Shown piece after piece: positions 14,906 to 23,219 of a stretch of DNA of 36,676 nucleotides. Position 1 is the first letter of the stretch; every line of letters starts with the position of its first letter. The notes beneath the pieces are model-generated. The model had not been told where the DNA came from. It did no database searches and saw nothing but the letters and a program-made list of their open reading frames with translations. Where the stretch lies: positions 1 through 36,676 of IMG/VR virus record IMGVR_UViG_3300015265_000212; one strand, 5' to 3'. Position numbers and translations under genes: made by a program. The DNA comes from a virus.

Positions 14906-16942
14906 ATGCCGAATCCGAATGCCGCAACTGAAGTGTTGCAAATGCCGATGATGACGCGCCTGGCGCCCATCAATGTGCCGGAAGGTGATACGCGCACTGT
15001 GGACCTGGTGTGGACTGCCGGCGCCGGCGTGCGCCGCTATGACTGGTACAACGATCGTTACTACATCGAGGAACTGAGCCTCGACCCCAAGCACGTACGC
15101 ATGGGCCGTTTCGAGTCCGGGCGCGCGCCACTGTTGAACACCCATTCGCGCTGGGACTTGAGTTCCGTGATGGGCGTGATCCGCAGCGCCTCGCTGGCCG
15201 GCGACGAAGGCCAGGCAACTGTGGAGTTCTCGAAGCGCGCCGACGTCGAGCCCTACTACCAGGACGTGGTCGACAAGATTATCGGTAACGTTTCGGTCGG
15301 CTACAGCGTGTATGCATATGACCGCATTCCACCCATGAAGGAGGGTGAATCGTGGCGTTACGTGGCTATCGACTGGGAGCCGACCGAGGTCTCGTTGGTA
15401 CCCATCGGCGCAGACGCCGACTGTGGCGTGCGCAGCGATGACCCGGCCAAGCCGAACACAGGGCCAGCTGTTCGCATGGCGCCTTGTACTTTTTCCACCC
15501 GCAGCAACCCCGTATCAACTATCTCGCCGGCAGCCGCCGTCGATCACACCAGAGAGGAAAACACCATGCCAGGTGCAGCAAACAACACCCCGGCGGCGGC
15601 ACCAGCTGCCGGCGACCAAGGCCAGCAGGCTATCAACCAGCGCGCGCTCGATGATGCGCGTGCAGAGGGCGCGCGTCTGGAAGGCGAACGTCAATGCGGC
15701 ATCCGCGAAGCCGTCACCTTGGGCGGCCTGGAGCCGGCCTACGCAGATCAACTGATCGGCAACCGTGACATGACGGCCGAAGGCGCAGGCCTGGCCGTGC
15801 TACGCGAAAAGGCCAAACGTAGTGCGGCCACGCCGACGCGCTCTGGCGCGCATATCCAGACTGTCAGCGACGAGACGGATAACCGCCGTGCCGCGATCAC
15901 GGACGCAATCGTGCATCGCCTGAACCCAAGCGTTGCGCTGCCTGAGCATGCGCGCCAGTACCGCCATATGTCGCTGCTGCGCATGGCTGAAGAAACGCTC
16001 GATCACGCTGGCGTCAACGTGCGCGGCCTGTCGGGCATCGAGATCGCCGGCCGTGCTATGCATACGACGTCTGACTTCCCGGCCATCCTGTCGAACGTGC
16101 TGAACAAGCGCCTGCGCCAGGCATACGCGGAAGCGGAGCGCACCTACAAGCTGTGGGCGCGCCGTGCACCGAATGCCCCCGACTTCAAGAAAATGCAAGT
16201 CGTGCAAATGGGCGGCGCGCCGGATCTGTTGAAGCTCAATGAAGCGGGGGAATATCAGTACGGCACCATCAACGACGCCGGTGAAACCTACGGTGTGGTG
16301 ACGTATGGCCGCATCGTGGCGGTATCTCGCCAGACTCTGGTCAACGATGATTTGCGCGCCCTGGACCGCTTGGTTGCCGCTTTCGGTGCTTCGGCCAGCC
16401 GCCTGGAAAATCGCCTGGTGTACGCACAGCTCACCGGCAACCCAGCCATGGGCGACGGCAAGCAGCTGTTCAGCGCGGATCATGGCAACCTCGGTGATCC
16501 TGGCGCGATTTCGGCGGCGGCGCTGGGTAAGGGCCGCAGCCAGATGCGCCTGCAGAAAGGTCTGGCCGGCGAAGAGCTGAACGTGGTGCCGAACTTCCTG
16601 ATCGTGCCGACGGCGCAAGAGCAGCTGGCATACCAGTACACCAGCAGCAACTACGTGCCGGCCAAGGCGGGCGACGTGAATGAGTTCCGCGCCGGCGGCC
16701 GCACGGCGGTCGAACCGATTGTCGAGCCTCTGCTGGACGGCAATAGCGCGACGGCATGGTATCTGGCCTCGAACAGCGGCGAGATCGACACTGTCGAATA
16801 CTGCTGGCTCGATGGCGCCGAAGGCGTCTGGATCGAGAACGAAATCGGCTTCGACGTGGACGGCATGAAGGTCAAGGCGCGCCTGGACTTCGCGGCCAAG
16901 GTGGTCGATCACCGTGGCCTGTGGAAAAACGCCGGCGCATAA
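14906..16942 (+). CDS. Prohead protease-major capsid protein fusion, 678 aa
   Basis: Residues about 15-175 are an S78/U35-type HK97 prohead protease with His80 (LLNTHSRWD), Ser130 (NVSVGYSV) and Glu161 (PTEVSLVPIGAD). Residues about 180-330 are Ala-rich and charged, like a scaffold/delta domain. Residues about 335-678 look like an HK97-fold major capsid protein (AETYGVVTYGRIVAVSRQ, then AFGASASRLENRLVYAQL). The fusion places maturation protease, scaffold and capsid in one chain; a similar fusion occurs in some betaproteobacterial phages. An internal ribosome site with ATG at 15566 (Met221) would also make a protease-free 458-aa product. Start ATG at 14906 has GAGG upstream. Confidence 0.88.
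   Translation: MPNPNAATEVLQMPMMTRLAPINVPEGDTRTVDLVWTAGAGVRRYDWYNDRYYIEELSLDPKHVRMGRFESGRAPLLNTHSRWDLSSVMGVIRSASLAGDEGQATVEFSKRADVEPYYQDVVDKIIGNVSVGYSVYAYDRIPPMKEGESWRYVAIDWEPTEVSLVPIGADADCGVRSDDPAKPNTGPAVRMAPCTFSTRSNPVSTISPAAAVDHTREENTMPGAANNTPAAAPAAGDQGQQAINQRALDDARAEGARLEGERQCGIREAVTLGGLEPAYADQLIGNRDMTAEGAGLAVLREKAKRSAATPTRSGAHIQTVSDETDNRRAAITDAIVHRLNPSVALPEHARQYRHMSLLRMAEETLDHAGVNVRGLSGIEIAGRAMHTTSDFPAILSNVLNKRLRQAYAEAERTYKLWARRAPNAPDFKKMQVVQMGGAPDLLKLNEAGEYQYGTINDAGETYGVVTYGRIVAVSRQTLVNDDLRALDRLVAAFGASASRLENRLVYAQLTGNPAMGDGKQLFSADHGNLGDPGAISAAALGKGRSQMRLQKGLAGEELNVVPNFLIVPTAQEQLAYQYTSSNYVPAKAGDVNEFRAGGRTAVEPIVEPLLDGNSATAWYLASNSGEIDTVEYCWLDGAEGVWIENEIGFDVDGMKVKARLDFAAKVVDHRGLWKNAGA
15551..15568 (+). 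promoter_or_regulatory. Internal ribosome site and start codon inside the protease-capsid gene
   Basis: AGAGAGGAAA at 15551-15560 then ATG at 15566-15568, in frame as Met221, with 7 nt between AGGA and the ATG. It lies exactly between the protease and the scaffold-like part. Such a start would give excess scaffold-capsid over protease, like nested lambda C/Nu3. Confidence 0.65.
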
Positions 16943-17005
16943 GCGCTGGTCAAGCGGCGCCATCGCTTCGCGGTGGTGCCCCACTTTACTTTTCAAGGAA
17001 TCGAG

Positions 17006-17344
17006 ATGAAAAATTTTGTACAGCCAGGCAATACCTTGACGCTGCCGGCACCTTATGACCTGTTGAGCGGCTCCGGTTTTCAAGTCGGTGCATTGTTCGT
17101 CGTTGCTTGCACTGATGCCGCAGTTGGTACGCAAGTCGAGGGCGTGACGGATGGTGTATTCATGTTGCCGAAGACCGGCGCCCAGGCCTGGGCGATTGGC
17201 GCGCGGATCTACTGGGACGATGTCAACAAGCGCTGTGATAGCGATACCGCCAAGGGCGACCTCATTGGCGTGGCCACGCTGGTGGCGGCAAACCCGTCGA
17301 CGGTCGGCTACGTCCGCCTGAACGGCGGCGCGGTTGGCGCATAA
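17006..17344 (+). CDS. Capsid decoration protein, DUF2190-like, 112 aa
   Basis: Starts at the ATG at 17006 with AAGGAATCGAG upstream; an open frame from 16973 is longer but lacks support. MKNFVQPGNTLTLPAPYDLL with later DDVNKRCDSDTAKGDLIGVA is typical of DUF2190 proteins, beta-rich capsid cement/decoration proteins that follow the capsid gene. It takes the place of lambda gpD. It follows the capsid gene by 63 nt and precedes the FII-like gene. Confidence 0.8.
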   Translation: MKNFVQPGNTLTLPAPYDLLSGSGFQVGALFVVACTDAAVGTQVEGVTDGVFMLPKTGAQAWAIGARIYWDDVNKRCDSDTAKGDLIGVATLVAANPSTVGYVRLNGGAVGA

Positions 17345-17356
17345 GCGAGGCCTACC

Positions 17357-17665
17357 GTGTCATTTCATGCGGAGCGTTTCTGGAGCGCATTCCAGGGCGT
17401 GGGCATGCTTGACGAGGCCAGCTACCAGCCGCCAGTTGGCGACCTGGTAGTGTTCTCGGGCGGTTTCAAGCGGCCCGACCAAGTGGTGCTCGACGGCATG
17501 GTGCATACCACCGACTACAGCATCGAATACATGGCTAGTGCGGTGGAGCTGAAACGCGGCTTCATCATCACCGTTGATGGTGTGCAGTACAAGGTGCGGC
17601 AAACGCCAGTTGGCAATGGTGATGGCGAGTTCGTCACCGCCTTGCTGGAAAAGGTTCTGTCATGA
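17357..17665 (+). CDS. Head-tail joining protein, lambda gpFII-like, 102 aa
   Basis: GTG start at 17357 with GAGG 7 nt upstream. The size, small beta-barrel pattern (VVLDGMVHTTDYSIEYMA, VELKRGFIITVDGVQYKV) and position between decoration and tail terminator match FII-type head-tail connectors. It would sit on the head vertex and receive the tail. The stop overlaps the next ATG by 4 nt. A related connector family is the alternative. Confidence 0.7.
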   Translation: MSFHAERFWSAFQGVGMLDEASYQPPVGDLVVFSGGFKRPDQVVLDGMVHTTDYSIEYMASAVELKRGFIITVDGVQYKVRQTPVGNGDGEFVTALLEKVLS

Positions 17666-18078
17666 CTCTGCGCGAAACATTCATCCAGGAACTGATGGCA
17701 CTGCTTACGGCGGCGCCATCGTTTCCGGCTCAGGTTGAGCGGTCCCTTTCGGTGGCTTTTGGCCGCGACGAAAGTCCAGTACTGGTGATCCACCGTGGTG
17801 CCGAGGACGTTGAGTCCGATCTGTCGGGCGAAACTATCCGGGAGTGCGAGATCCTTGTTAGCGTCATCACACGCAGCGACGTGCCTGACCAGCAAGCGGA
17901 CAGCATCATGGAAGCAGCACATCCGCTGCTGATGGCGTACAGGGCCGACAACTTGCTACAAATATGGGAGGTTGGAACAAACGCTCCCATGTTCGCCAAT
18001 ACGGATGGGCAGGCTTGCATGCTGACCACTCGTTACCGTGCGCAATACCGAACCGATACGCTAAGCCTGAGTGCCTAG
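17662..18078 (+). CDS. Tail terminator, lambda gpU-like, 138 aa
   Basis: Coupled to the preceding gene by ATGA. N-terminal helix (MTLRETFIQELMALLTAAPS) followed by a beta-rich core with 'VLVIHRGAEDVESD' and 'ECEILVSVITRSDVPDQQAD', the pattern of gpU/tail terminator proteins that cap the tail tube. Position directly before the tail tube gene agrees. A terminator hairpin lies between the two. Confidence 0.72.
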   Translation: MTLRETFIQELMALLTAAPSFPAQVERSLSVAFGRDESPVLVIHRGAEDVESDLSGETIRECEILVSVITRSDVPDQQADSIMEAAHPLLMAYRADNLLQIWEVGTNAPMFANTDGQACMLTTRYRAQYRTDTLSLSA

Positions 18079-18096
18079 CGTGTCATCCATTTTTTC

Positions 18097-18122
18097 GGCC
18101 GCCTGATGGCGGCCTTTTTTTT
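18097..18122 (+). terminator. Intrinsic terminator before the tail tube gene
   Basis: Stem GGCCGCC/GGCGGCC with loop TGAT, then T8. It is followed at once by GAGGAG and the tail tube ATG. A T-run also precedes the hairpin. Confidence 0.85.
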
Positions 18123-18134
18123 GAGGAGTTACCT

Positions 18135-18551
18135 ATGGCAACCGGCGGCATTTCGGCACAGGGCAGTGACCTGGCCATCAATACGGGCACCGCGCTGGCC
18201 CCGGCCTGGACCAAGATCAAGGGCGTTATTTCCTTCAACGGCCTGGATGGCTCGGCTTCGGATATTGACGTTACCGATCTCGATAGCACCGCGATGGAAT
18301 ACATCAATGGCCTGGTCGACAACGGCAAGTTCAGCATGGAAGCGAAGACCTTGCACACCGATCCAGGGCAAATGGCCCTGCGTGCGGCGCTGGTCAGCGG
18401 CGAACGCACCAGCCTGCAGCTGACCTTTCCCGACGAAGTGGTGGCAACCTTTGACATCCTGGTTAAATCCATGCCAGTCGCGGGCGGCGTAAACGCGGTG
18501 CTGAAGGGCACGATTGATACCAAGGTCACCGGCGCGGTGGTGTGGTCATGA
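18135..18551 (+). CDS. Major tail tube protein, lambda gpV-like, 138 aa
   Basis: ATG at 18135 with GAGGAG 8 nt upstream, a strong ribosome site as expected for an abundant protein. The sequence MATGGISAQGSDLAINTGTA and the later strand pattern (IDVTDLDSTAMEYINGLVDN) are typical of siphophage tail tube proteins. It polymerises as rings around the tape measure. The stop overlaps the ATG of the G-like chaperone. A frame open from 17964 is an artefact crossing the terminator. Confidence 0.85.
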   Translation: MATGGISAQGSDLAINTGTALAPAWTKIKGVISFNGLDGSASDIDVTDLDSTAMEYINGLVDNGKFSMEAKTLHTDPGQMALRAALVSGERTSLQLTFPDEVVATFDILVKSMPVAGGVNAVLKGTIDTKVTGAVVWS

Positions 18552-18946
18552 GCAGCCTGTTGAGCAAGTCGGCCATCCTGGCCGCAAACGACTTGAAGTA
18601 TGAAGACGTTGCCGTCCCCGCTTGGGGCGGTAAGGTGCGGGTTCGTGCCATGACGGGCATGGAGCGCGATGCCTTCCGCGCTTCCATCGCATCTGAAGCG
18701 GGCGTGCCAGTCGGGCGCTTCTCGGCGGCCTTGCTGGCGGCCACCATCGTCGATGAGGCAGGCGCTTGCCTGTTCACGTTGAGCGACATTGAAGCACTGC
18801 AGGCCAAGTCGGCGGCTTCACTGGATGGCCCGGCTGAGGTTGCCATGCGCTTGAATGGCCTGGGCGGTAAATCGGATACCGACGCGGCAAAAAACTCCGT
18901 GAGCGGCCAGAGCGGCGATTCTGGTTCCGTCTTGCCAAAGAGCTAG
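18548..18946 (+). CDS. Tail assembly chaperone G (unshifted product), 132 aa
   Basis: ATG at 18548 overlaps the tail tube stop as ATGA. The protein has the gpG pattern: 'VPAWGGKVRVRAMTGMERDA' strands then helices and a polar C-terminus. It binds the tape measure protein during tail assembly. At 18889-18895 it contains a -1 slippery heptamer, so a fraction of ribosomes make the longer GT form. This is the normal two-product arrangement in siphophage tails. Confidence 0.82.
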   Translation: MSSLLSKSAILAANDLKYEDVAVPAWGGKVRVRAMTGMERDAFRASIASEAGVPVGRFSAALLAATIVDEAGACLFTLSDIEALQAKSAASLDGPAEVAMRLNGLGGKSDTDAAKNSVSGQSGDSGSVLPKS

Positions 18947-19254
18947 GCAAGTCGGTAAGACAGGCCCAGCTGGAGATTTCGTCGGCTGAGTTCACCGAGT
19001 GGATGGCCTATTACGCATTGGAGCCATTCGGTGAGCTGGTTGCCGATTATCGGCACGGCGTTGCCAGCTCCTTGTTGGCGAATATCAACCGTAGTTCCAA
19101 GGATCGTCCAGAGCCGTATAAAGCGGACGACTTTATTTACTGGCGCGATACCGGGCAACAGCAAGAAGAGGCTGAGCCAGTGCTATTGGATGATCCAGTG
19201 GCGCACGGACAGCTGCTGCGGGCGGCTTTGTTTGGCGTCCGACCTTCATCATAA
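18548..19254 (+). CDS. Tail assembly chaperone GT (product of -1 frameshift), about 235 aa
   Basis: Join of 18548-18895 and 18895-19254. After the slip at A AAA AAC the reading continues LRERPERRFWFRLAKELGKS and then SSAEFTEWMAYYALEPFGEL, a typical T-domain signature (the 'SSxEFxEWxAYYxLEP' pattern). The T frame has no start with a ribosome site of its own and is open through the slip site, which supports fusion rather than a separate gene. The T part recruits tail tube protein to the tape measure complex. Ends TAA at 19252, just before the tape measure gene. Confidence 0.85.
18889..18895 (+). other. -1 programmed frameshift slippery heptamer A AAA AAC
   Basis: The heptamer is in the correct phase of the G frame (A | AAA | AAC: Lys then Asn). 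A -1 shift enters the open T frame. Analogous to the lambda G-T frameshift, although lambda uses a different heptamer. Confidence 0.85.
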
Positions 19255-19265
19255 AGAGGCACAAC

Positions 19266-21851
19266 ATGGCAAGTTTGGGTTCGCTCGTCGTCATTCTTGA
19301 GGCGAACATCGCACGCTATCAAGCAAACATGGAGCGTGCGGCGCAAGGCACCGAGGCGGCGATGCAGCGAATGCAGGGCGCCGCCAGTCTGGTGGCTACT
19401 GCCGTCGGCCTGATCGGCGTCAGCCTGTCGGTCGATGCCCTGGTTGGTATGGCAAACGACGCTATCGATGCCCTGGCCAGCCTTGATGATATGGCGCAAA
19501 AGACGGGGGCTTCGGTTGAAAATCTCTCGCGCTTGAGCCAGCTGGCTTCTGCCACAGGCGCTGATTTCGGTGCCGTGGATGCCAGTCTGGTGAAGTTGTC
19601 CAAAGGACTGGTGAGCGTCGACGACGAGGGCAGCAAAGTACGCAAAGCGTTGACGGCGCTGGGTATATCCACGCGGGACCTGAAGAATCAGGACCCGTCC
19701 GCCACCTTTATCGAAATAGCGAAGAAGCTGCAAAACTACAGCGACGGCACCGGCAAGGCCGCGCTGATGAATGACTTGCTTGGCAAGTCAGGGGCAAATC
19801 TTTTGCCCTACATGAACGACATAAATGATCACCTCCATCGTTTTCAGGGCGTTAGTGCCGATGCGGCAACGGCTGCAGCCAATTATCAAGACCAGGTTGG
19901 CTTCTTGAAGGTCAAGCACGAGGCCCTGGTCACGCAGATTGTCGTAGATGCACTGCCGGCAATGACGGACTTTGTGGAAGCCTTTGCTGATCTGAAGAAG
20001 GGGGCCGACGATCTTTATGGCGTGAATGTGGCGGAGTGGAGCGACAATCTGGCCGTCGGGCTGGCGAGGGTGGTGGACGTCGCTATTTTGATCCCCCGTA
20101 TCCTGAATACTGTGGCCGGAAGTTTCAAGTCAGTGTATGCAGACGTCATGGTCATTGCTTCCGCTGCCAAACACTTGAATCTGAACGGCGTAATCATTAA
20201 TGCAGCCGAAGGTAAATCTTCTTGGGATGAGTTCCAGAAAGATGTTGATGCTCGTAACAAGATTGTTGAGGAGGCAAATAAAGACCTTTCCGACTTGTGG
20301 GACAACCCGGCCAACATGATGGAGCAATCGGTTCTCGGCCGGATTGCAAAGCGTACTCCCGCAGGGGAGGTGCCAGCGGCTGATGCGCCAGACGAGCCTA
20401 AGAAAACACTGGCGTACGCAAGCGAGAATGAAGTCGAGGCAGCGGGGGCAAAAGCCAAGAAGCTGCTTGATATGCGTCTTAAAAGCCTGGAAGATGGCTT
20501 GTCCAAGCAGCAGAATGCTCTGGAATTCGGCAATAAGTACATGTCGGAACTGCGCAGCCAGGATATTGTGGACCAGGAGACATATAACGATTACCTGCAA
20601 AAAGCACTTGATTCGGGCCTGGCCATTGCTATCAAGGCCTATGACGCGGAAATTGCCCTTCTCAAGGCGCACCAGGCCAAGGCCGTCAAGGTATCCGACC
20701 GCGACGATGACCAGCAGGCGATTGTCAACCTGCAGGCGAAAAAGGCTAAGGCGCTGCAGGACGCAGACCAGGACAGCACCATGCTCAAGCTGGAACTGTC
20801 CAGGGCACAAAGCGACTTGAACAAGCTGGTGAAAGACTGGAACCTGCAACAGAGCCAGTCGATCAGCCAGATGCAGTTTGAAAACACCCTGTACGGCAAG
20901 TCGGCGCTGGAGGTGGCCAAGCTCACGGCCCAGCGCCGTATCGAGCTCGACATCGAGGAAAAGATCAGGCTCGCGCGTGAAAAAGGCAATATCAGCGACG
21001 AATCGGTTGAACAGTTCCGTCAGGACGGTAAGAAACAGGTGACGCAAGTCAATAAGGCCGCGACTCAGTCGGTGGCCCAGCAGATCGGCGAAACCCTGCG
21101 CACACCGGAGCAGGTGGAAAACGAGCAATACGCCAACCGCCTGAAGGATCTGCAGGCCTTCCGCGATGCCGAGTTGGAGAATACGGTGGAAGGCAATCGC
21201 TTGATCGAGGAGGAAAACCAGCGGCATACCCTGGCGATGATGGAGATGCAGTCGTCTTACCAGTTGCAGTCACTTGGGGCGGCCGGCAGTGCCGCCGACC
21301 AGTTGTATGGATTGATGCAGCAGTCTGGCAAGGAACAATCTGCTCTGGGTAAATCGGTATTTCTGGCCAGCAAGGCAATCGCCGTGGCCGAAATCCTCTT
21401 GAACACGGAGGTCGCCGCTGCCAAGGCAGGCGCCCAGCTGGGTATCTTCGGCATTCCCATGGCGACGATGATCCGTGTGACTGGCTATGCCAGTGCTGGC
21501 ATGGTGGCAGGCATGGCCATTGCCGGCATGCGCGAGAAGGGCGGTCCGGTCTGGAGCGGTGGCGCCTTCATCGTTGGCGAAAAAGGACCGGAGATTTTCC
21601 AGCCGTCATCGCACGGCACCATCATCCCGAATAACAAGCTCGGCAGTGGCAGCGCAAGTGATGTGAAGTGGACGGTGGTCAACACCGGCTCACCTTTGCG
21701 CATCAAGGAGACGCAGCGCGTATCCGAGGATGAGTGGGCCTTGATCGTGGAGGATGCCGTCAGTTCCGTGGCGGCGCAGATGGCCGATCCCAACAGCAAG
21801 GTCAGCCGTGGGATGGGCCGCAACTTCAACACAACCAGGAGCCGAGGCTGA
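19266..21851 (+). CDS. Tail tape measure protein, 861 aa
   Basis: Start ATG at 19266 with AGAGG upstream. N-terminal MASLGSLVVILEANIARYQA and long helices, a central coiled-coil-rich part (about 380-640), hydrophobic helices at about 695-760 (SVFLASKAIAVAEILLN, later MVAGMAIAGM), then a C-terminal GGPVWSGGAFIVGEKGPEIF motif common in tape measure C-termini. At roughly 1.5 A per residue the 861 aa predict a tail of about 130 nm. Located after G/GT and before the tip genes. It overlaps the next gene by one base. Confidence 0.92.
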   Translation: MASLGSLVVILEANIARYQANMERAAQGTEAAMQRMQGAASLVATAVGLIGVSLSVDALVGMANDAIDALASLDDMAQKTGASVENLSRLSQLASATGADFGAVDASLVKLSKGLVSVDDEGSKVRKALTALGISTRDLKNQDPSATFIEIAKKLQNYSDGTGKAALMNDLLGKSGANLLPYMNDINDHLHRFQGVSADAATAAANYQDQVGFLKVKHEALVTQIVVDALPAMTDFVEAFADLKKGADDLYGVNVAEWSDNLAVGLARVVDVAILIPRILNTVAGSFKSVYADVMVIASAAKHLNLNGVIINAAEGKSSWDEFQKDVDARNKIVEEANKDLSDLWDNPANMMEQSVLGRIAKRTPAGEVPAADAPDEPKKTLAYASENEVEAAGAKAKKLLDMRLKSLEDGLSKQQNALEFGNKYMSELRSQDIVDQETYNDYLQKALDSGLAIAIKAYDAEIALLKAHQAKAVKVSDRDDDQQAIVNLQAKKAKALQDADQDSTMLKLELSRAQSDLNKLVKDWNLQQSQSISQMQFENTLYGKSALEVAKLTAQRRIELDIEEKIRLAREKGNISDESVEQFRQDGKKQVTQVNKAATQSVAQQIGETLRTPEQVENEQYANRLKDLQAFRDAELENTVEGNRLIEEENQRHTLAMMEMQSSYQLQSLGAAGSAADQLYGLMQQSGKEQSALGKSVFLASKAIAVAEILLNTEVAAAKAGAQLGIFGIPMATMIRVTGYASAGMVAGMAIAGMREKGGPVWSGGAFIVGEKGPEIFQPSSHGTIIPNNKLGSGSASDVKWTVVNTGSPLRIKETQRVSEDEWALIVEDAVSSVAAQMADPNSKVSRGMGRNFNTTRSRG

Positions 21852-22336
21852 TGCCGACACTGCCAACAGGATTGACGCCCACGGTCGCCGCATATTCGCA
21901 CGGCGGACCGGGCGGCGTGATGCGCACCGAGGTCTCAGGCGGTGCGGCGCGCTACGGATTGGATTATGGCCGGGGCACTCAGCAATTTAATGTGACGCTG
22001 ATATTGGACAAGCTAAAGTTTTCCGTCTGGACAGCGTTTTTTCATCACATTATTTTAAAGGGAGCTATTACCTTCGATATGCCGCTCGATAGCGGTTTTG
22101 GTACGGAAGCGCATGCCGTCAATATTCTGCCAGGGACGTACTCTGCCAGCCGCACGGGCGGTACCGCCATGGTGGTGGCCTTCGTCGTTGAGGCCGAGAG
22201 CAAGGTCTACGATATGACTGCAGCGGATGCTGCAGGGCTGATCGATGTCTACTCGACTTACGGTGACGACTCGAACAAGCTGCTCGATCGCTTGGCCCAG
22301 TTCGCCAACGTCGACACCAACGTATTGGATTTCTGA
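21851..22336 (+). CDS. Minor tail tip protein at the gpM position, 161 aa
   Basis: ATG at 21851 overlaps the tape measure stop by one base. Beta-rich protein (RTEVSGGAARYGLDYGRGTQ, VTLILDKLKFSVWTAFFHHI) that follows the tape measure gene as lambda gpM does. The sequence after TPTVAAYSHGGPGGVMRTEV looks like a distal-tail beta-sandwich. I assign the role by gene order; homology to gpM itself is weak by eye. Confidence 0.65.
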   Translation: MPTLPTGLTPTVAAYSHGGPGGVMRTEVSGGAARYGLDYGRGTQQFNVTLILDKLKFSVWTAFFHHIILKGAITFDMPLDSGFGTEAHAVNILPGTYSASRTGGTAMVVAFVVEAESKVYDMTAADAAGLIDVYSTYGDDSNKLLDRLAQFANVDTNVLDF

Positions 22337-22851
22337 TGAGTATAGACATAGGAAGCCGCTTGCGGCGCTTCTTGGCATCGGCGCCGCAGGCCGTCTGGCC
22401 TATCCAGACGATACAGATCAGTCACCCGGCCATGAGCCGGGATTTTTATTTGTGGCGCGAGCCTTACGTCGGGCAGGTGACCATCGAGGACGGCAGCATC
22501 GTCTCGATGTTGCCCTGCAATATAGAGACCAAGCTCGCCGGCAGCCAGGGCCACCTCGATCAGAAGTTCGATATTCGCCTGGGCCTGGTCGAAGCGTCCG
22601 AGCAGGACCAGTTCCAGGCCGAGATGGATCGCGTGCCGCTGGCCACCAAAGAAAAAGTGCGCATCGTGTACCGCGAATACCTGAGCGACGACCTGCGCGA
22701 GCCGCAGGCGGTCGCGGTGCTGCAGGCCGAGAGCATCACCTACATGTTGGGCGCTGCCGGCATCAGCGCCGTCTCGCCGCGGCTGAACGTTACCCGCACC
22801 GGCGAGCTATATGTGCCGCGCGAGATTCCCATGCTGAGAGGATTTTTATGA
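22336..22851 (+). CDS. Tail tip protein at the gpL position, DUF1833-like, 171 aa
   Basis: ATG at 22336 overlaps the preceding stop. The C-terminal AESITYMLGAAGISAVSPRL followed by NVTRTGELYVPREIPMLRGF is characteristic of DUF1833 phage proteins. Two cysteines are not arranged like the iron-sulfur site of lambda gpL. It is a baseplate/tip component between M- and K-like genes. The stop overlaps the next start by ATGA. Confidence 0.7.
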   Translation: MSIDIGSRLRRFLASAPQAVWPIQTIQISHPAMSRDFYLWREPYVGQVTIEDGSIVSMLPCNIETKLAGSQGHLDQKFDIRLGLVEASEQDQFQAEMDRVPLATKEKVRIVYREYLSDDLREPQAVAVLQAESITYMLGAAGISAVSPRLNVTRTGELYVPREIPMLRGFL

Positions 22852-23219
22852 ACGTCAATGATTACTTGGAGCGGCAGTACGAGACGCCGCCATGCTGGCA
22901 GCTGGTGGCTGATGTGTATGCCAGTGAGCTGCAGCAGACCGTGACTGATTACCGCACCATCAACAGCTCGATCAGGGCAATTGCCAGCGCATTTCGCATC
23001 GCCCTGCATAAATCCCCGGCAGGATTCGCCCAGATCGCCGCACCAGGCGATTTTTGCATCGTCCTGATGGGTAAGTCCCAGTCCATGGGGTTGCATCACT
23101 GTGGCGTGTTCTACGAGGGCAGGGTGCTGCATGGCCTTGCCGACGGCAACCGTTATGAGGAGCTGTCGGTGATCAGTGACGCCTATCCCCTGATCGAGTA
23201 CTGGGCGAAAACACCATGA
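22848..23219 (+). CDS. NlpC/P60-like tail tip peptidase, gpK position, 123 aa
   Basis: ATG at 22848 overlaps the preceding stop as ATGA; a longer open frame upstream is a shadow. Cys16 in ETPPCWQLVADVY and His84 in GLHHCGVFYEG have the spacing and context of an NlpC/P60 Cys-His pair. Such proteins cut or bind peptidoglycan during DNA entry or help tail assembly. Lambda gpK also has a JAB metalloprotease domain, which is absent here. It overlaps the J-like gene by ATGA. Confidence 0.72.
   Translation: MNVNDYLERQYETPPCWQLVADVYASELQQTVTDYRTINSSIRAIASAFRIALHKSPAGFAQIAAPGDFCIVLMGKSQSMGLHHCGVFYEGRVLHGLADGNRYEELSVISDAYPLIEYWAKTP

Noticed and set aside
15800-17134. 444-aa open frame on the minus strand opposite the capsid gene
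   Set aside because: Shadow of the capsid coding sequence; composition is Arg/His/Gln-rich without motifs.
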